A DNA stretch of 42,708 nucleotides. Origin: Candidatus Cryptobacteroides intestinigallinarum (lineage in GTDB: Bacteria; Bacteroidota; Bacteroidia; Bacteroidales; UBA932). Positions within the stretch are counted from its first letter, which is position 1; the number at the start of each line of letters is the position of its first letter. The stretch spans positions 1-42,708 of the forward strand of contig JADIMK010000045.1 of assembly GCA_017694785.1 (NCBI GenBank), given 5' to 3'. The position numbers and the translations under genes are program-made. The notes under the pieces are model-generated. The model did no database searches and was not told the origin of the DNA. It was given only the letters and a program-made list of their open reading frames with translations. Shown here in pieces: positions 23,552 through 31,729 of this stretch.

Positions 23552-24751
23552 GTGGTATATGTCCATGTCCCTTTCTGCGGAAGCTTCTGTACCTATTGCG
23601 GCTTCTATTCCGAGACGGTAGCATCGTTTCCCGGAAGCATGGATTTATTCTGCGCGGCCATAGAGAAGGAAGCGTCATCGAGAAAACCAGAAATCATAGC
23701 ATCCGTATCCCCGGATACGCTTTATATAGGAGGCGGCACACCATCTGTGCTGTCTCCTTTCCATTTGTCCAGGATAAGGGATGCCGTGGATGCTGCCAGA
23801 GGCTGTAGCTTTGCAGCCGGAGGGCGTGGCTTTTCAGTCGAGGGGCCTAGTTTTGCTGCCGGAGACATCCTTCCATACGAAGAATTTACGGTTGAGGTCA
23901 ATCCTGAAGATATAGTGGAGAAAGGTCCTGCCTATGTCCATGCTCTTCTTGAACTGGGGGTAAACCGCATAAGCATGGGTGTACAGTCTCTGGATGACGG
24001 GGTCCTGAAGTGGATGAACAGAAGACATGATGCGCAAGGTGCCAGAAAAGCTTATCGGATACTGAGGGAAGCCGGAGTGAGGAATGTCAGTGTTGATCTT
24101 ATATCAGGGATCTCCTTTCTTGATGATGATGTATGGCGGTCGATATTGCTTGAAGTGACATCTGGTCTCGGCACGGGCATACCTCCGGAGCATATATCGG
24201 CATATCAGCTTTCAATAGACCCTGAAAGCATCCTTTCTTCATATGTTGCTTCCGGCAGATATGTTGAAGCCTCAGAGGACCAGTGTGAGAAACAGTACCG
24301 GATGCTGTGCGGGATACTTGCTGATGCCGGCTACAGGCATTATGAGATATCCAATTTTGCCCTGCCAGGCAATGAGGCAAGGCACAACAGCGGATATTGG
24401 CGCCATGTCCCTTATGTGGGGCTGGGGCCTGCGGCACATTCATTTTCATTGAAGGACAGGGTCAGACGCTGGAACAGCCCGTCTCTCCGGGACTATCTTG
24501 CTGCGGCATCTGACGAGCTTTTCCCTGGCGGAAGTGAAATCCTCTCTGAAGAACAGATGGCTCTGGAGACGGTAATGCTTGCGCTCAGGACAGATGCCGG
24601 GATAGACGAATCTTATCTGAGGCGACATTCCTCGCCCGGCGAAGTGGACAAGGCTCTTGAAGCCGGGTTGCTGTGCCGGGTACCTTCGGGCTTGAGGATT
24701 CCCGAAGAACATTTCTTCATATCGGACAGCATAATCGCAGCTCTGGTTTAG
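23552..24751 (+). CDS. hemW: HemW, radical SAM heme chaperone
   Basis: HemW binds heme and delivers it to respiratory proteins; many genomes list it as a coproporphyrinogen III oxidase-like protein. The 399-residue protein starts VYVHVPFCGSFCTYCGF, the radical SAM CxxxCxxC cluster motif with Cys9, Cys13 and Cys16. The residue after the third Cys-Gly is Phe rather than the extra Cys of HemN, which favours HemW. YIGGGTPSVL is the SAM-binding GGE-like motif, and HNSGYWRHVPYVGLGPAAHS is typical. Translation must start at GTG 23552: the frame is open upstream only to 23501 and has no ATG or TTG. A Gly/Ser-rich insert sits near residues 85-100. Confidence 0.93.
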   Translation: MVYVHVPFCGSFCTYCGFYSETVASFPGSMDLFCAAIEKEASSRKPEIIASVSPDTLYIGGGTPSVLSPFHLSRIRDAVDAARGCSFAAGGRGFSVEGPSFAAGDILPYEEFTVEVNPEDIVEKGPAYVHALLELGVNRISMGVQSLDDGVLKWMNRRHDAQGARKAYRILREAGVRNVSVDLISGISFLDDDVWRSILLEVTSGLGTGIPPEHISAYQLSIDPESILSSYVASGRYVEASEDQCEKQYRMLCGILADAGYRHYEISNFALPGNEARHNSGYWRHVPYVGLGPAAHSFSLKDRVRRWNSPSLRDYLAAASDELFPGGSEILSEEQMALETVMLALRTDAGIDESYLRRHSSPGEVDKALEAGLLCRVPSGLRIPEEHFFISDSIIAALV

Positions 24752-24768
24752 CCTCAGCCCGTGTCCTG

Positions 24769-25053
24769 TTACCTTTTCTTTGAAAACATCCTGAGATTCT
24801 CTTCGGTAAAAGGAAGTCCTCTCAGAAGACATTTTTCTTCTGCTGTCCGTGCTGCAGGAGCCACGAACCAGATTATTATGTATGCCCAGAAGCCGACGGT
24901 TCCTCCGATAAGTGCGACTATGAAGAGAATCCTTACCAGCACGACATCGATGTTGAAATATATGGCCAGACCGGAACATACTCCTGCGAGCATGTTGTTG
25001 TCAAGGTCGCGGAAAAACCGTTTGACAGGTCTTGTATAGGATGTGTCATCCAT
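24769..25053 (-). CDS. PspC-domain membrane protein
   Basis: The 94-residue product has a polar N-terminal stretch (TRPVKRFFRDLDNN) and a PspC domain with the MLAGVCSGLAIYFNIDVVLVRILF core and a second membrane helix ending IIIWFVAPAA. PspC relates to phage-shock-type envelope stress sensing; in Bacteroidetes such small proteins are common with no proven role. ATG 25053 is preceded by an unusually strong ribosome-binding site (AAGGAGGT about 6 bases upstream), rare in this phylum, which fixes the start. An in-frame ATG at 25140 would place extra residues within the promoter. A -7 box lies at 25138-25145. Confidence 0.85.
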   Translation of the reverse strand: MDDTSYTRPVKRFFRDLDNNMLAGVCSGLAIYFNIDVVLVRILFIVALIGGTVGFWAYIIIWFVAPAARTAEEKCLLRGLPFTEENLRMFSKKR

Positions 25054-25137
25054 GATTACCTCCTTTTTTTGAGAAAATGCAGCTGCCTCAGGCAAGTGAT
25101 ATCCCGATTTGCATCTGCTGAATACACTCACAGAGAG

Positions 25138-25145
25138 CAAATATA
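25138..25145 (-). promoter_or_regulatory. Candidate promoter of the PspC-domain gene
   Basis: TATATTTG on the minus strand, an exact -7 box, giving a leader of about 78 bases before ATG 25053. This leader includes the strong AAGGAGGT ribosome-binding site. Confidence 0.5.
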
Positions 25146-25201
25146 GAAAATTTAAGTATTTTTACACATCTTAACAGGGCTGGTCCCTAAAAATCTTCAT
25201 T

Positions 25202-27016
25202 ATGGGAGAAATTCATTATGAGAGGATAGGGCTTCTGCGTGAAGTCATGAAGGAAGAAGGCTGGGATGCGGTTGTCGTATCGGCTTCAGATCCGCACAGC
25301 AGTGAGTATCCTGCCCCGAGATGGAAGCAGGTCGAATGGCTTTCCGGCTTTACCGGAGAAGCGGGAGAGATGGTCATAACTCCAGACCATGCCGGTCTTT
25401 GGACCGATTCCCGTTATTTCATACAGGCCATTGATGAGCTCTCCGGAAGCGGGGCGGCCCTGCACAAGACAAGGGTCCCGGGAGCTGTAGGTATTCCTGA
25501 ATGGCTGTCGGCCCATGCCCATAGAGTAGCTCTTGACGGCAGCACATTCACTGCGGAAGCTGTCCGCCAGATTGAATCAGCCATAGGCTGCAAGGTCGTG
25601 GATGCCCCTGACCTCTGGAACAGGATATGGTCTGGCCGCCCGCCTGTCCCTGCTACTCCTGTCATCACCCTTGATGATGAGACCACAGGAGAATCAAGGC
25701 TTCAGAAGATATTGTGGCTCAGGAAATTCCTTATGACTTCCGGCTGTGATGCAATCCTTTTGTCTTCTCTTGACGAGATTGCATGGCTTCTCAATGTCCG
25801 TGCCCGGGACATTGAATACAATCCTCTGGTGATCTCATACCTTCTGGTTACGATGGATGATGTGCTGTGGTTTGTTGAGAAAGGAGACTGTCCGGCTTCG
25901 GACCCTGATACCGTGGACAGCCTGACAGAGCTTTCTGCCGACGGCATATCGATGCTCCGGTATGACGGCATAGCTTCAGGGCTCGCCGATGTCGCTTCAG
26001 ACCTTGCTGCAGAGGGTACAAGCCGGATTTTCATAGATCCGTCTACTCTCAATTATGATATATTCCGTCATATAGAGAATTGCTTCGGCCGGGACAACAT
26101 CACTGAAGGGACCTCTCCTGTAATTCTCAGGAAAGCTGTCAAGAACCAGGTGGAGATATCCGGAATCAGGGAAGCTTTCCATGCCGACGGAATTGCCATG
26201 GAACGTTTCCTGTTCTGGCTTGAGAAGTCTCTTGCTTCCGGAGCATCTGTCTCTGAATACGATGCATCAGTGAAGCTTTCTTCGTTCCGCTCGGAGATCC
26301 CAGGATACCGTGGAGACAGTTTCCGGACGATTTCAGCCTATGGCAGGAATGCCGCTCTTCCGCATTACAGTACACCGGCATCAGGCTCGGCGACGATATT
26401 GCGCCGTGGCCTGTATCTGACGGATTCAGGCGGACAATATGTGTTCGGTACCACTGACATTACCCGTACGGTGCCGGTTGGTGAGTGCTCTGACATGGAA
26501 AAAGAGGATTATACTCTTGTCCTCAAGGGTATGATAGGTCTTGCTTCTGCAGTATTTCCGGAAGGGACGGCAGGATGCCAGCTTGATTGCCTTGCAAGGA
26601 TTCCGCTTTGGCGCAGCACCAGGAATTTCGGCCATGGTACCGGCCATGGCATCGGTTTCTATCTTTGCGTACATGAAGGACCTCAGGATATCAGGCAGAA
26701 TTTCAACCGTCAGCCTCTGCTTCCTGGGATGGTGACTTCAGATGAACCGGGGATATATAGGGAAGGAGTGCACGGCATCCGCCATGAAAATATTCTTCTC
26801 TGTGTGCCTCGGGGAAAGAATGAATTCGGTTCATGGCTGGGTTTCGAGACATTGACCTTGTGCCATATCGATACGTATGCGGTAATAAAGGAGCTTATGA
26901 CTCAGGAGGAACTGGACTGGCTGAACAGCTATAATGCCTATGTCTATGATGTCCTTTCTCCTGATCTTGATCCGGAGACGGCAGCGTGGCTACGGGAAAA
27001 GACTCTTCCGCTGTAA
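25202..27016 (+). CDS. pepP: Xaa-Pro aminopeptidase (aminopeptidase P)
   Basis: M24B metallopeptidase that removes an N-terminal residue preceding proline. The 604-residue protein has two creatinase-like N-terminal domains (about 1-300) and a C-terminal pita-bread catalytic domain. The dinuclear metal ligands are visible: Asp of YLTDSGGQY, Asp of GTTDITRT, His of GHGTGHGIG, Glu of SDEPGIY and Glu of RHENIL. The three-domain length matches the long, eukaryote-like aminopeptidase P common in Bacteroidetes rather than the 440-residue E. coli enzyme. No signal peptide, so it acts in the cytosol. It stands alone between divergent and convergent neighbours. Confidence 0.95.
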   Translation: MGEIHYERIGLLREVMKEEGWDAVVVSASDPHSSEYPAPRWKQVEWLSGFTGEAGEMVITPDHAGLWTDSRYFIQAIDELSGSGAALHKTRVPGAVGIPEWLSAHAHRVALDGSTFTAEAVRQIESAIGCKVVDAPDLWNRIWSGRPPVPATPVITLDDETTGESRLQKILWLRKFLMTSGCDAILLSSLDEIAWLLNVRARDIEYNPLVISYLLVTMDDVLWFVEKGDCPASDPDTVDSLTELSADGISMLRYDGIASGLADVASDLAAEGTSRIFIDPSTLNYDIFRHIENCFGRDNITEGTSPVILRKAVKNQVEISGIREAFHADGIAMERFLFWLEKSLASGASVSEYDASVKLSSFRSEIPGYRGDSFRTISAYGRNAALPHYSTPASGSATILRRGLYLTDSGGQYVFGTTDITRTVPVGECSDMEKEDYTLVLKGMIGLASAVFPEGTAGCQLDCLARIPLWRSTRNFGHGTGHGIGFYLCVHEGPQDIRQNFNRQPLLPGMVTSDEPGIYREGVHGIRHENILLCVPRGKNEFGSWLGFETLTLCHIDTYAVIKELMTQEELDWLNSYNAYVYDVLSPDLDPETAAWLREKTLPL

Positions 27017-27108
27017 CATATGCTTCTGCCGGCCGGTATCACACGGAAGATTTCCGGGCTTGTCCGCAGGCGTATATAGGTCAGGTGAAATAGCCTGATA
27101 TGATAAAA

Positions 27109-27150
27109 AGAGGATGCCCTCAGAAACCTATGTTCCAGAGGGCATCCTTT
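27109..27150. terminator. Bidirectional intrinsic terminator between pepP and sdhC
   Basis: AGGATGCCCTC (27111-27121) pairs exactly with GAGGGCATCCT (27138-27148), extended by a G-U and an A-T pair, with a 16-base loop. On the minus strand it is followed by TTTTT (27109-27105 direction), suitable to end the sdhC transcript; on the plus strand only three T residues follow. It is 42 bases beyond the sdhC stop. Confidence 0.8.
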
Positions 27151-27192
27151 ATGTTGATGATATTATCTTCTAATGTATGTCCGTATGTCTGG

Positions 27193-27888
27193 CTAGCCGA
27201 TGATTCCGTTTGCTACAAGGCAAGAGTTGACAGCTACTATGGCAAAGCCGAGGAATACGATGGTTGCTACGATGTAGGCGATCACCTTGAGCCTCTTGAG
27301 CCATACCTTGTTGTCCCAGCCTATTGTCTGGAATGCGCTCCAGAATCCGTGTGTAAGGTGGAACCAGAGAGCCCCGAACCAGATGATGTAGATGACTACT
27401 ATATACCAGTGTCCGAAGGTCTCTTCAAGGAGCATGTATGGATCGGCAGCTTCAGCTCCTGTCCATTCCTTGAGCTGCATGTCAGCCCAGAAATGTGTGA
27501 GGTGGAATGCAAGGATGCCGAGGACGATGATACCGAGGACGATCATGTTCTTGGATGCCCAGGAATCTGTCCTGGCCTTGCTGGCAACTGCATAGCGGTT
27601 GTATCCTCCGCGGGCCTTCAGGTTGCTGAAAGTAAGGATGAAGGCATAGATGATGTGGATGATGAAACCGAAGGCAAGTATCGGCACCATTACTGTCACT
27701 ATAGGAAGAGCCATGAAATCGCATCCGAGTGCGAACAGTCCGTCAGGATTTCCGAAATGTCCTGTCATCGTGTCAATTACAGAAAAGAAATTGATCGTGA
27801 GATGAAGGAAGAGGAAAATGATAAGAAAAAGTCCGCTTATGCTCATTATGAGCTTCTTGCCGATTGAAGATGTGAAAATGTTTGCCAT
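27193..27888 (-). CDS. sdhC: Succinate dehydrogenase/fumarate reductase cytochrome b subunit
   Basis: Diheme membrane anchor of a type B succinate:quinone oxidoreductase/fumarate reductase, passing electrons between quinone and SdhB. The 231-residue protein has five membrane helices and conserved heme-ligand His residues in LFLHLT, FIIHIIYAF, LAFHLTHFWAD and LWFHLTHGFWSAFQT, the Bacteroidetes/Epsilonproteobacteria single-subunit pattern. The start MANIFTSSIGKKL at 27888 is the family-typical N terminus; longer frames upstream run through the promoter. sdhA and sdhB, which normally follow on the same strand, are not there: a terminator comes next, then pepP on the opposite strand. They are absent from the rest of the window too. 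Confidence 0.94.
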   Translation of the reverse strand: MANIFTSSIGKKLIMSISGLFLIIFLFLHLTINFFSVIDTMTGHFGNPDGLFALGCDFMALPIVTVMVPILAFGFIIHIIYAFILTFSNLKARGGYNRYAVASKARTDSWASKNMIVLGIIVLGILAFHLTHFWADMQLKEWTGAEAADPYMLLEETFGHWYIVVIYIIWFGALWFHLTHGFWSAFQTIGWDNKVWLKRLKVIAYIVATIVFLGFAIVAVNSCLVANGIIG

Positions 27889-27932
27889 ATCTTTTATCAA
27901 ATAGTTTATACTCAACTTTGACAACAGGTATG

Positions 27933-27940
27933 CAAAGATA
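27933..27940 (-). promoter_or_regulatory. Candidate promoter of sdhC
   Basis: TATCTTTG on the minus strand, an exact -7 match, 44 bases before the sdhC start codon. No TTTG at 19-base spacing. Confidence 0.5.
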
Positions 27941-27949
27941 TACTCTTTC

Positions 27950-27980
27950 TTGCAAGTTTCATAATAAATCGATATTTTTG
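27950..27980 (+). promoter_or_regulatory. Promoter of pyrH
   Basis: TTG (27950-27952), 20-base spacer, TATTTTTG (27973-27980, exact -7 box). Transcription would start near 27987, about 14 bases before the pyrH ATG. Confidence 0.6.
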
Positions 27981-28000
27981 TTTCGATTAAATCATAAAAG

Positions 28001-28708
28001 ATGAAATACAGAAGGGTGCTGCTGAAACTCAGCGGAGAAAGTCTCGGAGGCCCCTCGGGACGGGGTATAAGCGAAGACATGCTGGCTGCTTATGCGGAGG
28101 AGATAGCCTCTGCCGTGAAGGCAGGACTGCAGGTGGCCATAGTCATCGGAGGCGGCAATATTTTCCGTGGACTGTCCGGTGTCGGCAAGGGATTCGACCG
28201 CGTGCAGGGAGACAAGATGGGTATGCTGGCGACAGTGATCAATTCACTGGGGCTCTCGATGGCGATAAAGTCTGCAGGCGTGCCTGCGGAGGTGTTCACT
28301 GCTACTCCCATGATGCCTATCGCCAGATATTATATGAGGGATGATGCCGTTTCGTTCATGGAGAAAGGCGGGGTCGCCCTTATTGCAGGAGGTACAGGCA
28401 ATCCTTTCTTCACGACTGATTCCGGTGCTGCTCTCAGGGCTCTGGAGATAGGAGCTGACGCACTTCTGAAAGGCACAAGGGTAGACGGAGTATATACAGC
28501 CGATCCGGAGAAAGATCCTACTGCAACAAAGTATGACGAGCTTACATTTGACAAGGCCCTTGAAGACCACCTGAAGGTCATGGACCAGACTGCTTTTGCA
28601 TTATGCCGTGAAGGCAATATGCCTATAGTGGTCTTTGACATGAATGTGAAAGGCAATCTGACAAGACTTATTTCCGGAGAGAAGACCGGTACTCTTGTGC
28701 ATGTCTGA
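28001..28708 (+). CDS. pyrH: UMP kinase
   Basis: Hexameric amino-acid-kinase-fold enzyme converting UMP to UDP with ATP in pyrimidine nucleotide synthesis. The 235-residue protein has LLKLSGESLGG (phosphate loop, residues 7-17), VIGGGNIFRG (about 48-57) and the C-terminal VFDMNVKGNLTRLISGE of bacterial UMP kinases. It is divergent from sdhC and followed 53 bases later by frr, the conserved pyrH-frr pairing seen across bacteria. Confidence 0.97.
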   Translation: MKYRRVLLKLSGESLGGPSGRGISEDMLAAYAEEIASAVKAGLQVAIVIGGGNIFRGLSGVGKGFDRVQGDKMGMLATVINSLGLSMAIKSAGVPAEVFTATPMMPIARYYMRDDAVSFMEKGGVALIAGGTGNPFFTTDSGAALRALEIGADALLKGTRVDGVYTADPEKDPTATKYDELTFDKALEDHLKVMDQTAFALCREGNMPIVVFDMNVKGNLTRLISGEKTGTLVHV

Positions 28709-28761
28709 ATTCATGTGCTGATATGACTGACGACAGAGACTGAAATATAATCTGAATATTT

Positions 28762-29325
28762 ATGATAGATAAAGCAAAAGAAATCCTTACATCTGCCAAG
28801 ACCAAGATGGGGGATGCCGTGAAGTTCCTTGAAGAGGATCTGAAGACTTACCGTGCCGGAAAGGCCAATCCGCTGGTTTTCAATAATGTGATGGTGGATT
28901 ACTATGGTGCTGAGACCCCGGTGCCTCAGGTGGCTTCCGTGACCACCCCGGATGCAAAGACCATCCTTATCCAGCCGTGGGAGAAGAAGATGATCCCTGT
29001 CATCGAAAAGGCCATAATGGATGCAAACATCGGGCTTACTCCTCAGAACAACGGAGAGAGCATCCGTTGTGCTGTTCCGCCTCTTACAGAGGAAAGGAGA
29101 AAGGAGCTCATCAAGAAGGTGAAGACAGCCGCCGAGAACTGCAAGATCGTTGTCCGCAATTCACGCCGTGATGCAATAGAGGCCCTCAAGAAGGCCCAGA
29201 AGGACGGCATGCCTGAAGATATGCAGAAAGAGTACGAGCAGAACGTGCAGAAGGAGACCGATTCATATGTGAAGAAGATCGACGAACTCGCTGCTGCAAA
29301 GGAGAAAGAGATCCTTACGGTCTGA
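28762..29325 (+). CDS. frr: Ribosome recycling factor
   Basis: Splits post-termination ribosomes together with EF-G. The 187-residue product has the expected length and core motifs: YRAGKANPLVFNNVMVDYYGAETP (near 30-53), QPWEKKMIPVIEKAI and PPLTEERRKELIKKVK (near 108-123), with a long C-terminal helix. It follows pyrH; a strong intrinsic terminator lies 22 bases after its stop. Confidence 0.97.
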   Translation: MIDKAKEILTSAKTKMGDAVKFLEEDLKTYRAGKANPLVFNNVMVDYYGAETPVPQVASVTTPDAKTILIQPWEKKMIPVIEKAIMDANIGLTPQNNGESIRCAVPPLTEERRKELIKKVKTAAENCKIVVRNSRRDAIEALKKAQKDGMPEDMQKEYEQNVQKETDSYVKKIDELAAAKEKEILTV

Positions 29326-29347
29326 GAGGACTCTCCAGAGGATGCAA

Positions 29348-29377
29348 GGCTGTCCGGAAGTCCCGGACGGCCTTTTT
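29348..29377 (+). terminator. Intrinsic terminator between frr and the DAHP synthase gene
   Basis: GGCTGTCCGG (29348-29357) pairs with CCGGACGGCC (29363-29372), ten pairs with one G-U, a five-base loop, then TTTTT (29373-29377). It ends only 13 bases before the next start codon, so it may also act as an attenuator for that gene. Confidence 0.85.
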
Positions 29378-29390
29378 CATGATATGACAG

Positions 29391-30497
29391 ATGGAAAGGA
29401 AACTTGATTTGATTCCCGTAGGTGAATGGGGAATATTCTCCGGGCGCAGGCCTATGGTGATTGCCGGTCCTTGCAGCGCCGAGACGGAGAAACAGACTTT
29501 GGAGACAGCTGGGAAGCTCAGGGCTCTCGGAATCACTGTCTACAGAGCCGGCCTGTGGAAGCCCCGTACACACCCGAATACCTTTGAGGGAGTAGGAAGT
29601 GCCGGTCTGAGATGGCTCAGGCGGGTGCATGAAGAGTTTGGCATGAAGGTATGTACAGAGGTGGCTTGCCGGGAGCATGTGCAGGAATGTCTTGACAACG
29701 GCATGGACATGGTATGGATAGGGGCCAGGACCACAGCAAGCCCGTTCCTTGTGCAGGAGATAGCTGATGCCTGTTCCGGCCATGGGCTTCCGGTCCTTGT
29801 CAAGAATCCTGTCAGTCCTGACATAGGTCTTTGGGCAGGGGCCATGGAACGTCTATCTCAGGCCGGTGTGAGAAAAATAGGGGTTGTCCTCAGGGGCTTT
29901 TCTTCTCTGGAGCATATACGTTACCGCAACAGTCCGGGCTGGAGAGTCGCGATAGAGATGAGAAGCATGTTCCCTGGGATACCTTTCTTCTGTGACCCGA
30001 GCCATATGGCAGGAGACAGAAGATATCTGCATGAGATATCACAGAGGGCCCTTGATCTGGGCCTCGACGGGCTGATGATCGAATCCCACTGCTGCCCGTC
30101 CTGTGCGTTGAGCGATGCCGGCCAGCAGCTTTCTCCGGAGGATCTGGGCACATTGCTTGGAGAACTCTCGGCCAGAGACCAGGATTCGGACAGTCCTGAA
30201 TATAAGGAAAGCATTGAACAGCTCAGGGCAAGGATCGATGTGATTGATGAATCCATCCTGGCTGCTCTCGGGGAAAGGATGGACGTCAGCAGGAAGATAG
30301 GGGAGTACAAGAAAAAGAACAACATAGCCATCATCCAGGCTTCAAGATGGGACACCGTACTAGAAAGGGTGAGGTCTATAGGGGCAGGCTACGGTCTGGA
30401 CCCCGATTTCGTCGAGATCCTGTACAATACCATACACGAAGCTTCAGTCCGGTCTCAGAACGATCTGTCCGGGATTACCCGAGGGCAGGAAGAATGA
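29391..30497 (+). CDS. DAHP synthase / chorismate mutase, fused
   Basis: Bifunctional shikimate-pathway enzyme. The N-terminal part (about 1-255) is a type I-beta DAHP synthase (condenses PEP and erythrose 4-phosphate): IAGPCSAET, YRAGLWKPRTHPNTFEG, ARTTASPFLVQE, VKNPVSPD, CDPSHMAGD. The C-terminal part (about 270-368) is an AroQ-type chorismate mutase: IEQLRARIDVIDESILAALGERMDVSRKIGEYKKKN. The synthase-then-mutase order is the standard Bacteroidetes fusion, where the mutase domain allows feedback control by prephenate. Its 3' end overlaps lpxK (convergent) by 23 bases. No promoter is visible in the 14 bases after the upstream terminator, so transcription may depend on read-through or start inside frr. 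Confidence 0.94.
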   Translation: MERKLDLIPVGEWGIFSGRRPMVIAGPCSAETEKQTLETAGKLRALGITVYRAGLWKPRTHPNTFEGVGSAGLRWLRRVHEEFGMKVCTEVACREHVQECLDNGMDMVWIGARTTASPFLVQEIADACSGHGLPVLVKNPVSPDIGLWAGAMERLSQAGVRKIGVVLRGFSSLEHIRYRNSPGWRVAIEMRSMFPGIPFFCDPSHMAGDRRYLHEISQRALDLGLDGLMIESHCCPSCALSDAGQQLSPEDLGTLLGELSARDQDSDSPEYKESIEQLRARIDVIDESILAALGERMDVSRKIGEYKKKNNIAIIQASRWDTVLERVRSIGAGYGLDPDFVEILYNTIHEASVRSQNDLSGITRGQEE

Positions 30498-31626
30498 CTT
30501 CCATGAAGCGGTCTTTTTCTTTTTCTGTGGTGAATTCCGCTTTGATCGGAGCAAAAAACAGCCTTTCCTTAAGGATGTCAGGCACATATGGGAAACTGGC
30601 CACACGCTGGCTGTCTTTCTCTGTAGTGACGATTATGGCTGTCGGATATTCTTCCGCCAGTTTCTTGAGCGAACTCATATCTCCTGATGTGAACTCGTGA
30701 TGGTCCCCGAATGACAGATGGCGGACAATCCGGTATGAGTCGCTCAGATATTGCATCAGAGGGGTGTCGTCGGCTATGCCTGAGAACATTATGGCCTGCT
30801 TTGAGTAGGCGTATCTCTGGTCGCCTTCATGGAATATAGGCGCGAGGGTATCGTATCTTACTGTCGTGAAGAACAGGGCCTGATCACGTCCGTCTTTAGT
30901 CTTGCCCTTGCATGAGTCAATGCTGTATGAACTTATGCCAAGGTCTGCTGCCCATTCCAGCTTTTCTTCATTTTCCATGTAGTAGGGACATTTGGTGACG
31001 ATGATGATATCTGCCTTTGTCAGCCGTTCAGGCAGGTCGCGCAACCTTCCGACAGGTATGAGATGATCTTTTGTCACAGGCCTGTTGTAGTTGACAAGTA
31101 CTATCGATACGGATGGCTTCAGCGATCTGTACTGGAAAGCATCGTCAAGGATCACGACATCTGCCGGCTTGAAGTCCTTGTCAATGCATCTGCGTCCTTT
31201 CTTGGAGGTAGTGAGCTTTTCAGGGTGCCTGAGAAAATCACATCCTTCCACCCTGTCTTTGTCAACAGCGACTGTTATCCCAGGGAATTTTTTCTTTATC
31301 TGGACCGGCTCGTCTCCGAAAAATGCAGTCAGTCCGCGTCTTGCTCCTTCCGGCTTCTCCAGTATGACCTGCTGGAATCCTCTGCTCTTTCTCTTGTATC
31401 CGCGTGAAAGTACGGCGATACGACGTCCTTTCCATGCCGGAGCATCAGACAGTAGTCTGACGAGCATTTCAGTGTGAGGGGTCTTCCCTGTGCCGCCTAC
31501 AGTCACATTCCCCACCGATATCGAAGGGATCTCTGCGGAATGTATTTTCCTTATTCCTGAGTCATAGAGTGCATGCCTGATCTTCAGTGTGATGTAATAT
31601 GGGGCCAGAAGTACCTGATCTAACAT
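30475..31626 (-). CDS. lpxK: Tetraacyldisaccharide 4'-kinase
   Basis: Phosphorylates the 4' position of the lipid A disaccharide precursor at the inner membrane. The 383-residue product has a hydrophobic N-terminal helix (LLAPYYITLKIRHALYDSG) and the Walker A motif GNVTVGGTGKTP (near 39-50), then ILDDAFQYRSL with the Asp-Asp pair (the family's DDGxQ-like motif, where DDAFQ is common in Bacteroidetes) and SGIADDTPLMQYL. I chose ATG 31626 because a -7 box lies just upstream and it gives the canonical short N terminus. The C terminus overlaps the convergent aro gene. Confidence 0.93.
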   Translation of the reverse strand: MLDQVLLAPYYITLKIRHALYDSGIRKIHSAEIPSISVGNVTVGGTGKTPHTEMLVRLLSDAPAWKGRRIAVLSRGYKRKSRGFQQVILEKPEGARRGLTAFFGDEPVQIKKKFPGITVAVDKDRVEGCDFLRHPEKLTTSKKGRRCIDKDFKPADVVILDDAFQYRSLKPSVSIVLVNYNRPVTKDHLIPVGRLRDLPERLTKADIIIVTKCPYYMENEEKLEWAADLGISSYSIDSCKGKTKDGRDQALFFTTVRYDTLAPIFHEGDQRYAYSKQAIMFSGIADDTPLMQYLSDSYRIVRHLSFGDHHEFTSGDMSSLKKLAEEYPTAIIVTTEKDSQRVASFPYVPDILKERLFFAPIKAEFTTEKEKDRFMEVILPALG

Positions 31627-31646
31627 TTCATATGGGTTTAGCAGCG

Positions 31647-31654
31647 CAAATATA
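31647..31654 (-). promoter_or_regulatory. Candidate promoter of lpxK
   Basis: TATATTTG on the minus strand, exact -7 box, 20 bases before the lpxK ATG at 31626. Confidence 0.55.
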
Positions 31655-31700
31655 GAGATTTTTTGGTCGTATGGTTGGGATGCAGGATGAAAATTATTTG

Positions 31701-31708
31701 TAATTTTG
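31701..31708 (+). promoter_or_regulatory. Candidate promoter of dusB
   Basis: TAATTTTG, exact -7 box, 21 bases before ATG 31730. It overlaps an in-frame TTG at 31706, which argues against that codon as the translation start. Confidence 0.55.
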
Positions 31709-31729
31709 CCTGTTTTTGAGTCAGACCAG

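Noticed and set aside
27100..27867. Open frame of 255 codons on the plus strand antisense to sdhC
   Set aside because: It is rich in Cys, Asp, Glu and Val as expected from the reverse complement of a hydrophobic membrane protein, and it starts within the terminator. sdhC is clearly the real gene.
29043..29783. Open frame of 246 codons on the minus strand opposite frr and the DAHP synthase gene
   Set aside because: It crosses two well-supported genes and a terminator, has low-complexity shadow composition, and shows no family motif.
31706..31729. TTG at 31706 as the dusB start
   Set aside because: It lies inside the exact -7 box of the promoter, so it would be upstream of the mRNA start.
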